NCBI GenBank assembly: GCA_016722025.1
Contig: JADKGZ010000019.1
Location: 24,504-88,503, forward strand
Direction of reading: 5' to 3'
DNA length: 64,000 nucleotides
Source: Acidimicrobiaceae bacterium
Lineage (GTDB): Bacteria > Actinomycetota > Acidimicrobiia > Acidimicrobiales > Ilumatobacteraceae
Shown here one piece after another: positions 1 to 8,017 of this stretch; the first letter of the stretch is position 1; every line of letters starts with the position of its first letter. The notes under the pieces are model-generated. The model had not been told where the DNA came from. It did no database searches and worked only from the letters and a program-made list of their open reading frames with translations. A program made the translations under genes and the position numbers.

Positions 1-86
1 GATACCGTCGCGTGAGCCAGATCTGCCGTTCGGCGCTACCAGAACGTTCGCGTTCCACTGGCTGTCGGGCAGTCGACACGGCGCAA

Positions 87-102
87 CGCGTCCGCGGACG
101 CG
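87..102. repeat. GC palindrome, copy 1
   Basis: CGCGTCCGCGGACGCG is a perfect 16-bp palindrome. It recurs at 237-254, where it extends to 18 bp. Two identical dyads 150 bp apart ahead of an accessory gene suggest a protein-binding or recombination site; this is inference. Confidence 0.6.
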
Positions 103-236
103 CGGCCAACGTACGTAAGAACCGAGCGCCTGGACCCGTCGCACTCGAGTGAATCGGACCAACGTCCGCTTCTCGATCGCGCTCGCGCGATCAGCCCAAT
201 CAAGGCCTGTTACAGAGTTGCCGACGAGAACGACCC

Positions 237-254
237 ACGCGTCCGCGGACGCGT
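237..254. repeat. GC palindrome, copy 2
   Basis: ACGCGTCCGCGGACGCGT is a perfect 18-bp palindrome whose central 16 bp match 87-102. It lies about 70 bp upstream of the PIN-like gene and could be an operator for it. Confidence 0.6.
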
Positions 255-326
255 GATGACGTAGCGCGGGCTACCGCTCGATGCGGTGGGACGTCTCAGC
301 GAGCGCATCGCTTTACGATTCGAAGT

Positions 327-1124
327 GTGGACCAGTTAGCCAGGTGGACCTACTTCGATGGGAACGCGCTCACCCGGCTGTGGGATTGGTACACCGAGGT
401 CCATCCCGACGGGCAGACGGGCGACCCTCGAGAGGCTTCACCCTTCGCGCGCGCAGTCATGTCGGACTTCGTGCTCGATGAGATTCTCACGCACCCGATC
501 AGCGATGCATACAAGAAGCATCTCCTGCTCCTGACGATCTTCCCCGATGTTCCCGTTCTCGTGCCGCTGGATTCGGCAGATCTCGCGGCTGCACAGATCC
601 ACCGGGACGTGTTGCTACGTCCGGCTGACTTCCTTAGCGGCTCGGTAGGGACGCGACTTCTTGCCCTGGCGGGCCAGCCCGACGCGTTGCGAGGGCTGGC
701 AACCGACATCGCGAACAAGCAGAGTCGAATCGATGCCGACGCGGCGCGAGGAAGCCAGTACGTCCCGAAGCAACTGCGCGTGCCGTTCGATGAGGCGGTC
801 GCAGTTGCCATTGCAGTGAGGCGCCTCGATCCGACGAGCTCGGCGCGTGACTTCTTCGACCTGTGTATGTCGCTCTACTCATTCGAGGCGACACGGTTCA
901 TCGATAGGCCAGCGAACGAACGGAAGGGCGCGAGTCGGCTCCTCAACCAACAGATCGACTACTACCACCTGACCTACCTGCCGTTTGTCGACGAGTTCGT
1001 CACTGACGACACGGTGCTCGCCCGAACAGCGGCCGACCTTGTTCGCATCTTCGGCCTCTCGACTGACGTCCACACCACAACGAGTTACCTGAGCGCGTGG
1101 ATGCGCGAACAGCTACTCACCTGA
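327..1124 (+). CDS. PIN-like domain protein (putative nuclease), 265 aa
   Basis: I do not recognise a named family, but the protein has the layout of a PIN-fold nuclease. The N-terminus reads YFDGNAL (Asp11), a central FVLDEIL supplies Glu52, and the C-terminal part has Asp211 followed by FVTDD (Asp227/228). This matches the spaced acidic residues of PIN domains, which bind Mg2+ and cut RNA. At 265 residues it is longer than a VapC toxin, and no antitoxin-sized gene lies directly upstream. The start is GTG at 327. No signal peptide or membrane segment is visible. The assignment rests on motif spacing only. Confidence 0.6.
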   Translation: MDQLARWTYFDGNALTRLWDWYTEVHPDGQTGDPREASPFARAVMSDFVLDEILTHPISDAYKKHLLLLTIFPDVPVLVPLDSADLAAAQIHRDVLLRPADFLSGSVGTRLLALAGQPDALRGLATDIANKQSRIDADAARGSQYVPKQLRVPFDEAVAVAIAVRRLDPTSSARDFFDLCMSLYSFEATRFIDRPANERKGASRLLNQQIDYYHLTYLPFVDEFVTDDTVLARTAADLVRIFGLSTDVHTTTSYLSAWMREQLLT

Positions 1125-1382
1125 TGACTGAGGCGAGTCAGATGGAACTCGTGCTGGTTGTGGCACCCGCCTGCGGCAGTTGCCGGTCGAAGTTGTCCAC
1201 GCCGGGCACGAGGCAAAGGGTTCGGACGGGAAGGCCTGGTTCAACTCCGCGATTAGTACCTCGCGAACCGAGCCTGATCCCCGGCAGCCGACCTCAGAAC
1301 GACACTTCGTCGGCTCTCCGCCCGCGCACATCTGCCGGAGTGTGCGCTGGACACGGCCGCCTTGATCGGGCAAAGTGCTCGG

Positions 1383-2326
1383 GTGCGTCCGGGCGGAGTG
1401 GTAGCGGCGGTCGGTGCTTGCCTGGTTGTCACCGTGGGCTGCTCCGGCGCGGCTATGGACGGATCCGGCGCAGGGGCGATCCGGCGGTACGTGAGTGCTC
1501 TCCAGCTCGGCGACTTCGGTGCGGCAATGGCCGAGCGGTGCGCCTCAGCCCAGGTCCCATCGACGGACAAGAACCCAAGGAGTCGTTCCTCGCGCAGGTC
1601 CGCCAGGTGAAGGCCGCAGCAGGTGGGGAGCTGAGGGTGTACGACATCATCGAGGTCCACCCGGTTCGTCTTGGCAATGCGCAAGGCGTGCCGTACGAGC
1701 ATGAGTTCCGTGCTCGCTTGGCTACAGCCACCGGGCCATCCGACGCGCTTCATATCGGCACCGTCACCGAGAACGGCGCGCCCAAGATGTGCGGTTGGTC
1801 GGTCGAGGAGTCCTTCGATGTCCGCGACCAACTCGCAAACGAAACCATCGCCGGGAGCAATGTTCACGTAGACGACGTTCGGTCCGTCGTCGAGCAAGTG
1901 GCGACGGGGGTCGGTGGCGACATCCAGGACAGCAGCGCTATGACACGGCGGAGCGACTTCGCTGGTATCGAGGGCTGGTCGTCTGGATGGAGGACGGGCA
2001 GCTACGGCGGTGGGCGGATCACGGTCATCAGGTACGACAACGCCGAGGCATCTCTCAGCCACGCAAAAGCGATCATTGACCACTTCGCGCCCGACGCGAC
2101 GACGACGTTCACAATGTCCGAGTTGCCCGATGCTCAGGCTCTTCGGTACTCCGGCCTCGCATGGACCGGGGTCCAGACGGCGGACCTTGCAGGCCAGATC
2201 GATGTCGCCGTTGCGGTGTACGACGACGTGGTCGTGTGGATGACCGCCAGCGGGCGCGATCCCGAAGAGAATCACTCGAAGCTGAACGTCATCGCCGAAA
2301 CCGTTCACTCGATCGTTGGTCAATGA
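1383..2326 (+). pseudogene. Secreted lipoprotein of unknown function, frameshifted
   Basis: Two overlapping reading frames together make one protein. The first, from GTG 1383 (TTG 1362 is an alternative), encodes a lipoprotein signal ending in VTVGC, followed by a short helical segment. The second begins near 1550 and runs to TGA at 2326. It contains two related-looking blocks around DALHIGTVTENGAPK and YDDVVVWMTASGRD. The frame changes near 1545-1562, consistent with one inserted or deleted base. The protein would be anchored to the outer face of the membrane. I do not recognise the family. Whether the break is real or a sequencing error cannot be told here. Confidence 0.55.
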
Positions 2327-2363
2327 GCCAACGGCACTCGACGAAGATGGACTGTCGTCAATA

Positions 2364-2415
2364 GCTGCCGAAGTGGGCGGTTCAGCTGAACCGCTTGCGG
2401 TGGCGCAGATCTGCC
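2364..2415. repeat. Intergenic composite repeat, copy A
   Basis: A 34-bp block (2364-2397) is repeated at 3807-3840 with one mismatch. Inside it GCGGTTCAGCTGAACCGC (2377-2394) is a perfect 18-bp palindrome. A second block GCGGTGGCGCAGATCTGCC (2397-2415) follows directly. In copy B the same two blocks are separated by about 10 extra bases. Confidence 0.7.
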
Positions 2416-2492
2416 GATAGGTCTGGGGCGGGCGCATCGGCGTTCAGATTGGAAGGCGACCTGCCGATCATTCTGTGGGGTAGGGGGTCACC

Positions 2493-2774
2493 ATGAGGTT
2501 GCGCGCTCTGGGAATGGCAATGATGATGTTCGGGATCGCCGGGGCCTTGGCGTCGTGGGGCGTCTGGTTTTTGAAGTACCGATACTTCCGCTCGGCGGCT
2601 GAGGTCGCGGTCAACGCCGCTTGCACGGAGCACTGTCATCTCGATGGGCCTTTCATCACCGCAGCCGTGATCAGCGGCGGAGTCGCGGTGATGGGGGTCG
2701 TTGTCGCCGTCAGCCAACTAGTTGCCGGCGGGCGTCACAGTGATGCGGAGGTCCGACGGATTGAAGGCGTGTGA
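2493..2774 (+). CDS. Small membrane protein, 93 aa
   Basis: The protein has two predicted membrane helices, roughly residues 5-26 and 52-78. They are joined by a short external loop with a CTEHC pair that could form a disulphide. A purine-rich ribosome binding site (TAGGGGG) lies just before ATG 2493. It stands alone on the plus strand within the accessory stretch. I do not recognise the family. Confidence 0.6.
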   Translation: MRLRALGMAMMMFGIAGALASWGVWFLKYRYFRSAAEVAVNAACTEHCHLDGPFITAAVISGGVAVMGVVVAVSQLVAGGRHSDAEVRRIEGV

Positions 2775-2800
2775 CCGTGGATCGCCGGGCCCCGCGCCGA

Positions 2801-2815
2801 GCGCAGATCTGCCGA
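2801..2815. repeat. Short intergenic repeat GCGCAGATCTGCCGA
   Basis: This 15-mer is identical to 2404-2418 within composite repeat A and contains the palindrome GCAGATCTGC. It lies in the non-coding stretch between the small membrane protein and the MerR gene. Confidence 0.5.
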
Positions 2816-2980
2816 TCTGCTTGGTTCAGTCCCACCTGCGGAATGAGAACGAGCGCGGTCGGTCCACCAGGGAGCCGGGACGGCACGGGGCTACGTCAGG
2901 GGCAAGCGTGCTGAACTGCAGGATCGTCACGCACAGTGCGGCCTTGGCGCTGGGAGGCAGTCGGGCCGCCCGGACTTGGA

Positions 2981-3694
2981 TCAGGTCGATGACAGCTCTC
3001 CGAACTTGATCATGTTTCCGTCGTCGTCCAGCACGGCGAACTCACGGAGGCCCCATGGCTGCTCGATGAGCGGGCCGTTCGGGTGGACCACACCCGAGGC
3101 GCTCATCTCTTGGTACAACTCGTTGACGCCGACCACATCGATGCGACACGAGGTGGCCTTGGGAATTTCGGCGTCGTCGGTCAGCCAGAAGTGGATCTGG
3201 ACATCGCCGCGGGCCACGATTCCGTAGTCCGGATACCGCGCGACCGCTACGAACTTCATCCTCTCTGCGTAGAAGCGCAGCGTTGCCTCGATGTCGAGCG
3301 ACGCGAGAACGGGTATTGCGCGCGTCAGCGCAGCCGACGTCGGATCAATTGCCACTTCGGGTACCTCCGTAGGATCAAGGGTGCGAGCGATGTGATCGAG
3401 TAGTCGGCGGCGATCAATGACCTCGGCCTCGAGTTCCTTGCGCCACACATCGATCTGATGCGCGGCAGGCGCGCGAAGAAACGCCGCGATCTCTGCGAGT
3501 GGCACGCCCGCCCGCCGGAGTTGGCCGATCCGTCGAGCAGCCGGAATCTGCGACGGCGAGTAGTACCGGTATCCCGAGCCGGGATCGACCAAAGCCGGCT
3601 CGAGCAGCCCCTGCGCCTGGTAGAGCCGGAGTGCCTTCGGCGACAGCCAGGTGAGATTGGCGAACTGTCCGATGGGTACAAGCGTCTCCTCCAC
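2981..3694 (-). CDS. MerR-family regulator fused to a VOC (bleomycin-resistance-like) domain
   Basis: Residues 1-115 form a MerR DNA-binding region: a winged helix (LSPKALRLYQAQGLL, then GYRYY) followed by a dimerisation coiled coil. Residues 125-237 form a glyoxalase/bleomycin-resistance (VOC) domain, beginning at IPVLASLDIEATLRFY and ending with a FAVLDDDGNMIKF strand. In MerR proteins the C-terminal part senses the inducer, so the VOC fold probably binds a small molecule and controls transcription. The start is GTG 3694, directly below a MerR-type promoter. No second gene shares the promoter, so the clearest target is the gene itself. Confidence 0.8.
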   Translation of the reverse strand: MEETLVPIGQFANLTWLSPKALRLYQAQGLLEPALVDPGSGYRYYSPSQIPAARRIGQLRRAGVPLAEIAAFLRAPAAHQIDVWRKELEAEVIDRRRLLDHIARTLDPTEVPEVAIDPTSAALTRAIPVLASLDIEATLRFYAERMKFVAVARYPDYGIVARGDVQIHFWLTDDAEIPKATSCRIDVVGVNELYQEMSASGVVHPNGPLIEQPWGLREFAVLDDDGNMIKFGELSST

Positions 3695-3700
3695 AGGATG

Positions 3701-3731
3701 ATCTTGGGGCCTGACCCAGGGGTCAAGTCAA
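3701..3731 (-). promoter_or_regulatory. MerR-type promoter and operator
   Basis: On the minus strand the sequence reads TTGACT (3731-3726), a 19-bp spacer, then CAAGAT (3706-3701). The spacer contains the dyad TGACCC-CT-GGGTCA (3712-3725). A 19-bp spacer holding a palindrome is the hallmark of MerR-regulated promoters. The expected transcription start falls at or next to the GTG codon at 3694, so the mRNA is probably leaderless and the gene autoregulated. Confidence 0.7.
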
Positions 3732-3806
3732 GAACTCGATTTCGCGCCCGAGGCACGCCACCGGTGTTCCGGTTGGGGCGAGCTCACAGGTGGTCGACCC
3801 GCCCAG

Positions 3807-3869
3807 GCTGCCGATGTGGGCGGTTCAGCTGAACCGCTTGGTCAGGTGCCGCGGTAGCGCAGAGCTGCC
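3807..3869. repeat. Intergenic composite repeat, copy B
   Basis: The first 34 bp match 2364-2397 with one mismatch and include the same 18-bp palindrome (3820-3837). The second block GCGGTAGCGCAGAGCTGCC (3851-3869) matches copy A with two mismatches, after about 10 extra bases. Confidence 0.7.
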
Positions 3870-3970
3870 TGGTCGATGATCTTGCGCTGGACACCGCAGG
3901 CCACTTCGAGCATCCTGCGACGATGATTTGATGCATGCTTTGTTGCTGTGCCGACTGACGCCGAAGGGAA

Positions 3971-4237
3971 GTGAAGTCATCTGCCGTGGACAACCGTTTC
4001 GTGAACCCCTTCGCCAAGGTGAGGCAGCTTCACCCCGACAACCCCGGTGACCGTGCGCTCATCTTGCGCTATGTCCGTCATCACGAACCGGATCCCATCG
4101 ACGCGGAGCACCTGGCATTGGGTATCTCCGAGTCGATCCGCGACGGCGAACTGAGCTTGACGATCGAGGACGACATGCTGATCATGCGCACAACGCAGGG
4201 CGACACCGTCACGGTAGCGGTAGCCGACCTTCCGTAG
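3971..4237 (+). CDS. Hypothetical protein, 88 aa
   Basis: A short soluble protein of mixed charge, without signal peptide or membrane segment. GTG 3971 gives 88 residues. GTG 3986 (starting MDNRFVNP) is an alternative, as GAAGGGA is very close to the first codon. The C-terminal half (SLTIEDDMLIMRTTQGDTV) looks like beta strands. I do not recognise the family. It ends in TAG. Confidence 0.45.
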   Translation: MKSSAVDNRFVNPFAKVRQLHPDNPGDRALILRYVRHHEPDPIDAEHLALGISESIRDGELSLTIEDDMLIMRTTQGDTVTVAVADLP

Positions 4238-4599
4238 CTTTGCTGGAGGTTGTTCTTCGCGGTTGCCGACTGTGCTCGAGGCGCGACATCCCATGAGCGC
4301 TACAGGTACTCACCGTCTGGCCGGCACACGGTCTGACCTCAGGAATCGAGTTCCAGATGCGAAGAGTGCTCACCGGCCAGCGGCTCGGAACCAGCCATTC
4401 ACTCCGGTCGGTCGACTCCCATCAGATGCAAGGCAGCGGGGAACCGCCGACAGGGGCGCTGGAACCTCCCTCAGGTCTGATCCCACGCTCCTTCGGTGAG
4501 TATGACCCAGACACCGAGCGGGCCGTTCGTCGCGTCAGCGAGCCGATCTCGAATGAGCTCCGCTCGGCGCTGCCGCCCTCGCCTGAATGACCACCCTGC
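4238..4599. other. Stretch without a supported gene
   Basis: This is the junction between the accessory region and the core gene block. A plus-strand open frame at 4357-4590 exists but has no ribosome binding site or recognisable domain, so I do not call it. No tRNA, repeat or hairpin stood out. Confidence 0.4.
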
Positions 4600-5568
4600 T
4601 CAGGCGTCGTATCCGGGGTCGCTGGGCCAGTTGGGTTGGAACAGGTGCCACTGCTCGGGCGCGCGGCGGATCAGGAACTCGAGCTCGTACGCCAGGTTCT
4701 GGGTGATGCGGGCCACGTCGTCGCGCAGGCCGCCCTGGCGTGCCAACGACAGCGGCGGGCGCACCACTGCGTAGTGGCCGTTGTACGCGGGCGTGAAGTA
4801 GCAGCCCACCGGCAAGATGGGCGCACCCACGCGCAGGCCCAGCGTGGCCGGGCCGGCGGGCAGCGTGGTGCGCTCGCCGAAGAACTCCACGTCGACGCCG
4901 CGCCGCTCGATGTCGCGGTCGCACAGCAGGCACACGATCTGGTTCTCACGCAGCGCCTTCACCACCGCGGGCCCGGCGGTGGGCCCGGTGGGCACCACCG
5001 TCATGCCCAGCTCCTTGCGCAGGTCGGCGAACCACTGGAACAGCTCGGGCGGCTCGAGCGCTTCCACCACCACGGTGAGCGGGTAGCCCTGGTCGGTCAT
5101 CCAGCGGCCGGCCCACTCCCAGCCACCCAGGTGCGGCAACGCGAAGATGCAGCCGTTGCCCAACGCCAGCGCATCGGTGATGTGCTCGAAGCCGTCGACC
5201 GTGAAGTTGCGAGCGACCGTGCGCTTGCTCAGCGACGGCAAGCGGAAGCTCTCCATGTAGTAGTGCGCGTAGCTGTCGAACGACTGCTGTGCCGCCACCC
5301 TGAGCGACGCACCACGCAGCTTCGGGTTCACCCGCTGCAGGTGCCGCTCGATCATCGCCCGCTTGGCCGGGTTGAAGAAGCTGGCGCCGAGGCCCAGCGA
5401 AGCAGCGGTGGCCGCGGCCACAGGGCCCGGCATCAGCTTCGCTGCCAGCGCCCCCAGCCGGTACGAGCCGACAGTGGCCGCGTCGGAGAGCCGTTGCCGC
5501 GCAGATGCCGGCGCTGACGCCGGCGGGTCGGGCTCAGTCACGGCGGAACGATGTGCGACCGGTGGCAC
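4600..5568 (-). CDS. patA: Phosphatidylinositol mannoside acyltransferase-like (LpxL/HtrB family)
   Basis: A membrane-associated acyltransferase of the lauroyl/lysophospholipid acyltransferase family, 322 aa. The catalytic HX4E motif appears as HLGGWE near residue 147, followed by a CLLCDRDIERRG block typical of the family. In actinobacteria the enzyme next to pgsA adds a fatty acid to mannosylated phosphatidylinositol. The gene directly follows and overlaps a CDP-alcohol phosphatidyltransferase gene, the same order as pgsA-patA in mycobacteria. GTG 5568 gives the longest form; GTG 5541 would overlap the upstream stop by 8 bp and is equally plausible. The lipid substrate is inferred from context. 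Confidence 0.75.
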   Translation of the reverse strand: MPPVAHRSAVTEPDPPASAPASARQRLSDAATVGSYRLGALAAKLMPGPVAAATAASLGLGASFFNPAKRAMIERHLQRVNPKLRGASLRVAAQQSFDSYAHYYMESFRLPSLSKRTVARNFTVDGFEHITDALALGNGCIFALPHLGGWEWAGRWMTDQGYPLTVVVEALEPPELFQWFADLRKELGMTVVPTGPTAGPAVVKALRENQIVCLLCDRDIERRGVDVEFFGERTTLPAGPATLGLRVGAPILPVGCYFTPAYNGHYAVVRPPLSLARQGGLRDDVARITQNLAYELEFLIRRAPEQWHLFQPNWPSDPGYDA

Positions 5569-6241
5569 GCGAGATGCGCGTGCGGCGCCGCTCGGTGCGC
5601 ACCACGCGCCGGCTCTGCCGACGGCTGCGGCGCAGCTCGATCCGCTCGGCGGTGACCGGCGCGACCGCTGCCTGCTTCCACACCTTCACGAACCGCTGCA
5701 CGGCCGTGACCGCGGTGAGGGCCAGCGTGACCCACAGGATGGGGATGAGCAGCGGCTCGAACAGCAGGCCGAGGCACAATGCGATGATGCGCTCGGCTCG
5801 CTCCATCAGGCCACCCTTGGCGTCGAGCCCGAGCGACTCGGCCTTGGCGCGCATGTAGCTGATGACCGAACTGAGCGCCATCACTCCGAACGGCAGCATC
5901 GCCATGTGCGGCGACTCGGTGCTGGCGAAGTGCCACGCGACGCCACCGAACAGCAAGGCATCGGCGAAGCGGTCGATCGTGGAGTCGAAGAACGCGCCAC
6001 GCTGGCTGGAAGAATCCGATGCTTTCGCGAGTGCACCGTCGAGCAGGTCGGGCAAGGCGGCGAGCACCACCAGCAACACGCCCAGGCGCAGCGACCCGTA
6101 GCCAATGGCCACCGCGGCCCCGACGGCCACCAAGAGCCCCATCACCGTCAGGTGGTCGGGCGTCAGGCCGGTGCGGCGCAGCCCGTTGCCGAGCGGCTTG
6201 ACGGCCTTGTCGACCGGAACGCGGAACTTACCGTCGAACAT
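5534..6241 (-). CDS. pgsA: CDP-alcohol phosphatidyltransferase, probable phosphatidylinositol phosphate synthase
   Basis: An integral membrane enzyme that condenses CDP-diacylglycerol with an alcohol, likely inositol phosphate. The family motif is visible as DGALAK then GAFFDSTIDRFAD, carrying the aspartates that bind metal and substrate; lysine replaces the usual arginine in the first part. Several membrane helices follow, and an arginine-rich tail ends the protein. I start at ATG 6241 (MFDGKFRVP), since the frame upstream is arginine-rich and family-unlike. It heads a two-gene unit with the acyltransferase, suggesting phosphatidylinositol mannoside synthesis. Confidence 0.8.
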   Translation of the reverse strand: MFDGKFRVPVDKAVKPLGNGLRRTGLTPDHLTVMGLLVAVGAAVAIGYGSLRLGVLLVVLAALPDLLDGALAKASDSSSQRGAFFDSTIDRFADALLFGGVAWHFASTESPHMAMLPFGVMALSSVISYMRAKAESLGLDAKGGLMERAERIIALCLGLLFEPLLIPILWVTLALTAVTAVQRFVKVWKQAAVAPVTAERIELRRSRRQSRRVVRTERRRTRISRATGRTSFRRD

Positions 6242-6337
6242 TGGGCCCCAGGATACCCCTTGCCGACGGGGTCCGTGCCGACTCCCGCTGCGCCGGTGCG
6301 AGGTGGTGGCCGAGCCCGTCCATGACAACATGGTGGC

Positions 6338-6643
6338 ATGCAGAGTGCCTCGCCCGACGACCTCGCTGTCGCGTTCCGATCCATCCCCCGACGACTACGC
6401 GAGGCGCAAGGCGAGGCACCTCACGAGCTCACCTCCAACCCCACCGCCGAGATGCATGGCTTGCTGGCAGAGGCCGGTCGGCTGCTCGGCACCAACGATG
6501 ACCCCTCCGCGCTCGCCGACGCGGTGACCGCCGTGCACGCCGACGCGTGGGACGAAGCCGTGCTCGAACGCCTGCAGCAGATCGCACTCGACCTCGGCCG
6601 GTTGTTGCGGCACATCTCGGCACTCGGCGAAGGCCGCAGCTGA
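6338..6643 (+). CDS. Hypothetical protein, 101 aa
   Basis: A small, mainly helical soluble protein (for example MHGLLAEAGRLLG and LERLQQIALDLGRLLRHI). It is divergent from pgsA, with about 95 bp between starts. No motif or membrane segment is visible and I do not recognise the family. It ends 7 bp from the convergent next gene. Confidence 0.5.
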   Translation: MQSASPDDLAVAFRSIPRRLREAQGEAPHELTSNPTAEMHGLLAEAGRLLGTNDDPSALADAVTAVHADAWDEAVLERLQQIALDLGRLLRHISALGEGRS

Positions 6644-6650
6644 CCGCGAC

Positions 6651-7181
6651 TCAGATGTCCCACTCCTCCACCGGGTTGTCCTGCACCAGGTGCTCGATGA
6701 CGCGGCCGTTGACTGCGTCGACCAGCACCAGGCCGCGCCGGCGGGGTGGCTCCTCGGCCGAGTAGATGAGCACCCGCCAGGTGGGCCGGCTGCGCAACCC
6801 GCGCCACACCTGCTGCGCCGATGCGTGACCGACGGCGAACTCGACGGCGCCCTGGGCCGCCACCAGCGCCTGGCGCTCGTCGATCTGCATGCGCCAGCCC
6901 GAGGTGAAGGAGAACACGCCGACCGCGCCCAGCATCACGAACGCCCACAGGAAGCCGTCGTTCACCAGCGCCGACGAATCGCGCTTGGTCAGCCACAGCA
7001 CCAGGCACAGTGCCGCGAACGCGAGGTAGATGACCGCCGGCTTGCGGCGACGACTGTTGTCGGGGAACTCGTACGGGCCGGCGTACTCGTGCGCGTTGAG
7101 ATCGTCGGGAAGCGAGTCGCGCAGGTCGTCTGCGCCGGGTGCGTCGCCAGGTGCGTCATGGGCATCGGTTGCGTCGGTCAT
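6651..7181 (-). CDS. Membrane protein of unknown function, 176 aa
   Basis: An acidic N-terminal tail of about 45 residues is followed by two membrane helices (about 50-64 and 78-94). A C-terminal domain follows that may lie in the cytoplasm, with strands such as RVLIYSAEEPP and GLVLVDAVNGRVIEHL. I do not recognise the family. Confidence 0.55.
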   Translation of the reverse strand: MTDATDAHDAPGDAPGADDLRDSLPDDLNAHEYAGPYEFPDNSRRRKPAVIYLAFAALCLVLWLTKRDSSALVNDGFLWAFVMLGAVGVFSFTSGWRMQIDERQALVAAQGAVEFAVGHASAQQVWRGLRSRPTWRVLIYSAEEPPRRRGLVLVDAVNGRVIEHLVQDNPVEEWDI

Positions 7182-7268
7182 GCGGGCTCAAGGCTAGTGG
7201 CCGCGCCCGCTCCAGCCGCATGCCCGCTGCGCAGCCGGTTGCTCGCGACCATGTGGCAGCATGGGTCG

Positions 7269-7973
7269 ATGAGCACGCTGCACACCGATCGCGTCGCTTG
7301 CGGCGACGCAGGCGAGATGGATCTGCACATCTGGACTCCCGACGCCCCGCCGCGGGCGGCAGTGCTGTTGGTCCAAGAGATCTTCGGCGTCGGCGCCTAC
7401 ATCCGTGCCGTCGCCGAACGGCTGGCGGCCGCGGGGTACCTGGTGGGTGCACCCGACGTCTTCTGGCGCTTCGCACCCAACTGGGCAGCAGGCCACGACC
7501 AGGCAGGCCTCGATGCCAGCCTCGAGCAGGTGGGCCGGCTCGACTTCCCCGCTGCCGTGGGCGATCTGTGTGCCGCGCTCGACCACCTGGCCGCCACGCC
7601 CGGCATCGGCCAGCCACCGGCGGTGATGGGCTTCTGCCTCGGCGGCACGCTCGCCTGGGCCGTGGCTGCCAACGCTCAGCCGTCGGTCTGCGTCAGCTAC
7701 TACGGCTCCGGTGTACCCGGCATGCTGGGCATGATCGAGCAGGTGAGCTGCCCCACGTTGTTCCACTTCGGCAACACCGACGCGTACATCCCCAACGAGG
7801 GTGTCGACGCGGTCGGCGCGGCCATCGCCGGGCGCGAGGGCTTCGTGCTCAACGTGGAGCACGCGGGTCATGCCTTCGACAACCACGAGAGCGAGATCTT
7901 CTACGACGAAGCGGCAGCCAAGGCGGCGTGGGCCAAGACGATGGCGTTCCTCAGCCTCTACCTGCCTGCCTGA
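7269..7973 (+). CDS. Dienelactone hydrolase family protein
   Basis: An alpha/beta hydrolase of 234 aa. The family's Cys-Asp-His triad is visible: nucleophile in GFCLGG (about residue 123), Asp in GNTDAYIP, and His in HAGHAFDNH. The VQEIFG stretch near residue 40 is the usual family signature. Members hydrolyse dienelactones in chloroaromatic breakdown, but many act on other esters or lactones. No aromatic-degradation gene is nearby, so the substrate is unknown. I start at ATG 7269, because the upstream frame is an antisense shadow of the neighbouring gene. Confidence 0.85.
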   Translation: MSTLHTDRVACGDAGEMDLHIWTPDAPPRAAVLLVQEIFGVGAYIRAVAERLAAAGYLVGAPDVFWRFAPNWAAGHDQAGLDASLEQVGRLDFPAAVGDLCAALDHLAATPGIGQPPAVMGFCLGGTLAWAVAANAQPSVCVSYYGSGVPGMLGMIEQVSCPTLFHFGNTDAYIPNEGVDAVGAAIAGREGFVLNVEHAGHAFDNHESEIFYDEAAAKAAWAKTMAFLSLYLPA

Positions 7974-8017
7974 GACCGGCCGCTGGCACCGGCGAGGCCG
8001 CTCGCGTGGGCGCAGCG

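Larger units (their letters stand above)
1..326. other. Gene-free stretch with three GC palindromes
   Basis: I see no convincing coding region here. It holds two copies of a GC palindrome (87-102 and 237-254) and an 8-bp inverted repeat (GATCGCGC, 2-bp spacer, GCGCGATC) at 175-192. CAGATCTGCCG near position 19 resembles a motif repeated later in the accessory region. The promoter of the following gene must lie in this stretch, but I cannot place it confidently. Confidence 0.5.

Noticed and set aside
2364..3869. Integron attC sites
   Set aside because: The repeats lack clear attC core sites, no integrase is in the window, and the enclosed genes face both ways.
4357..4590. Small plus-strand open frame
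   Set aside because: No ribosome binding site, domain or conserved neighbour supports it.
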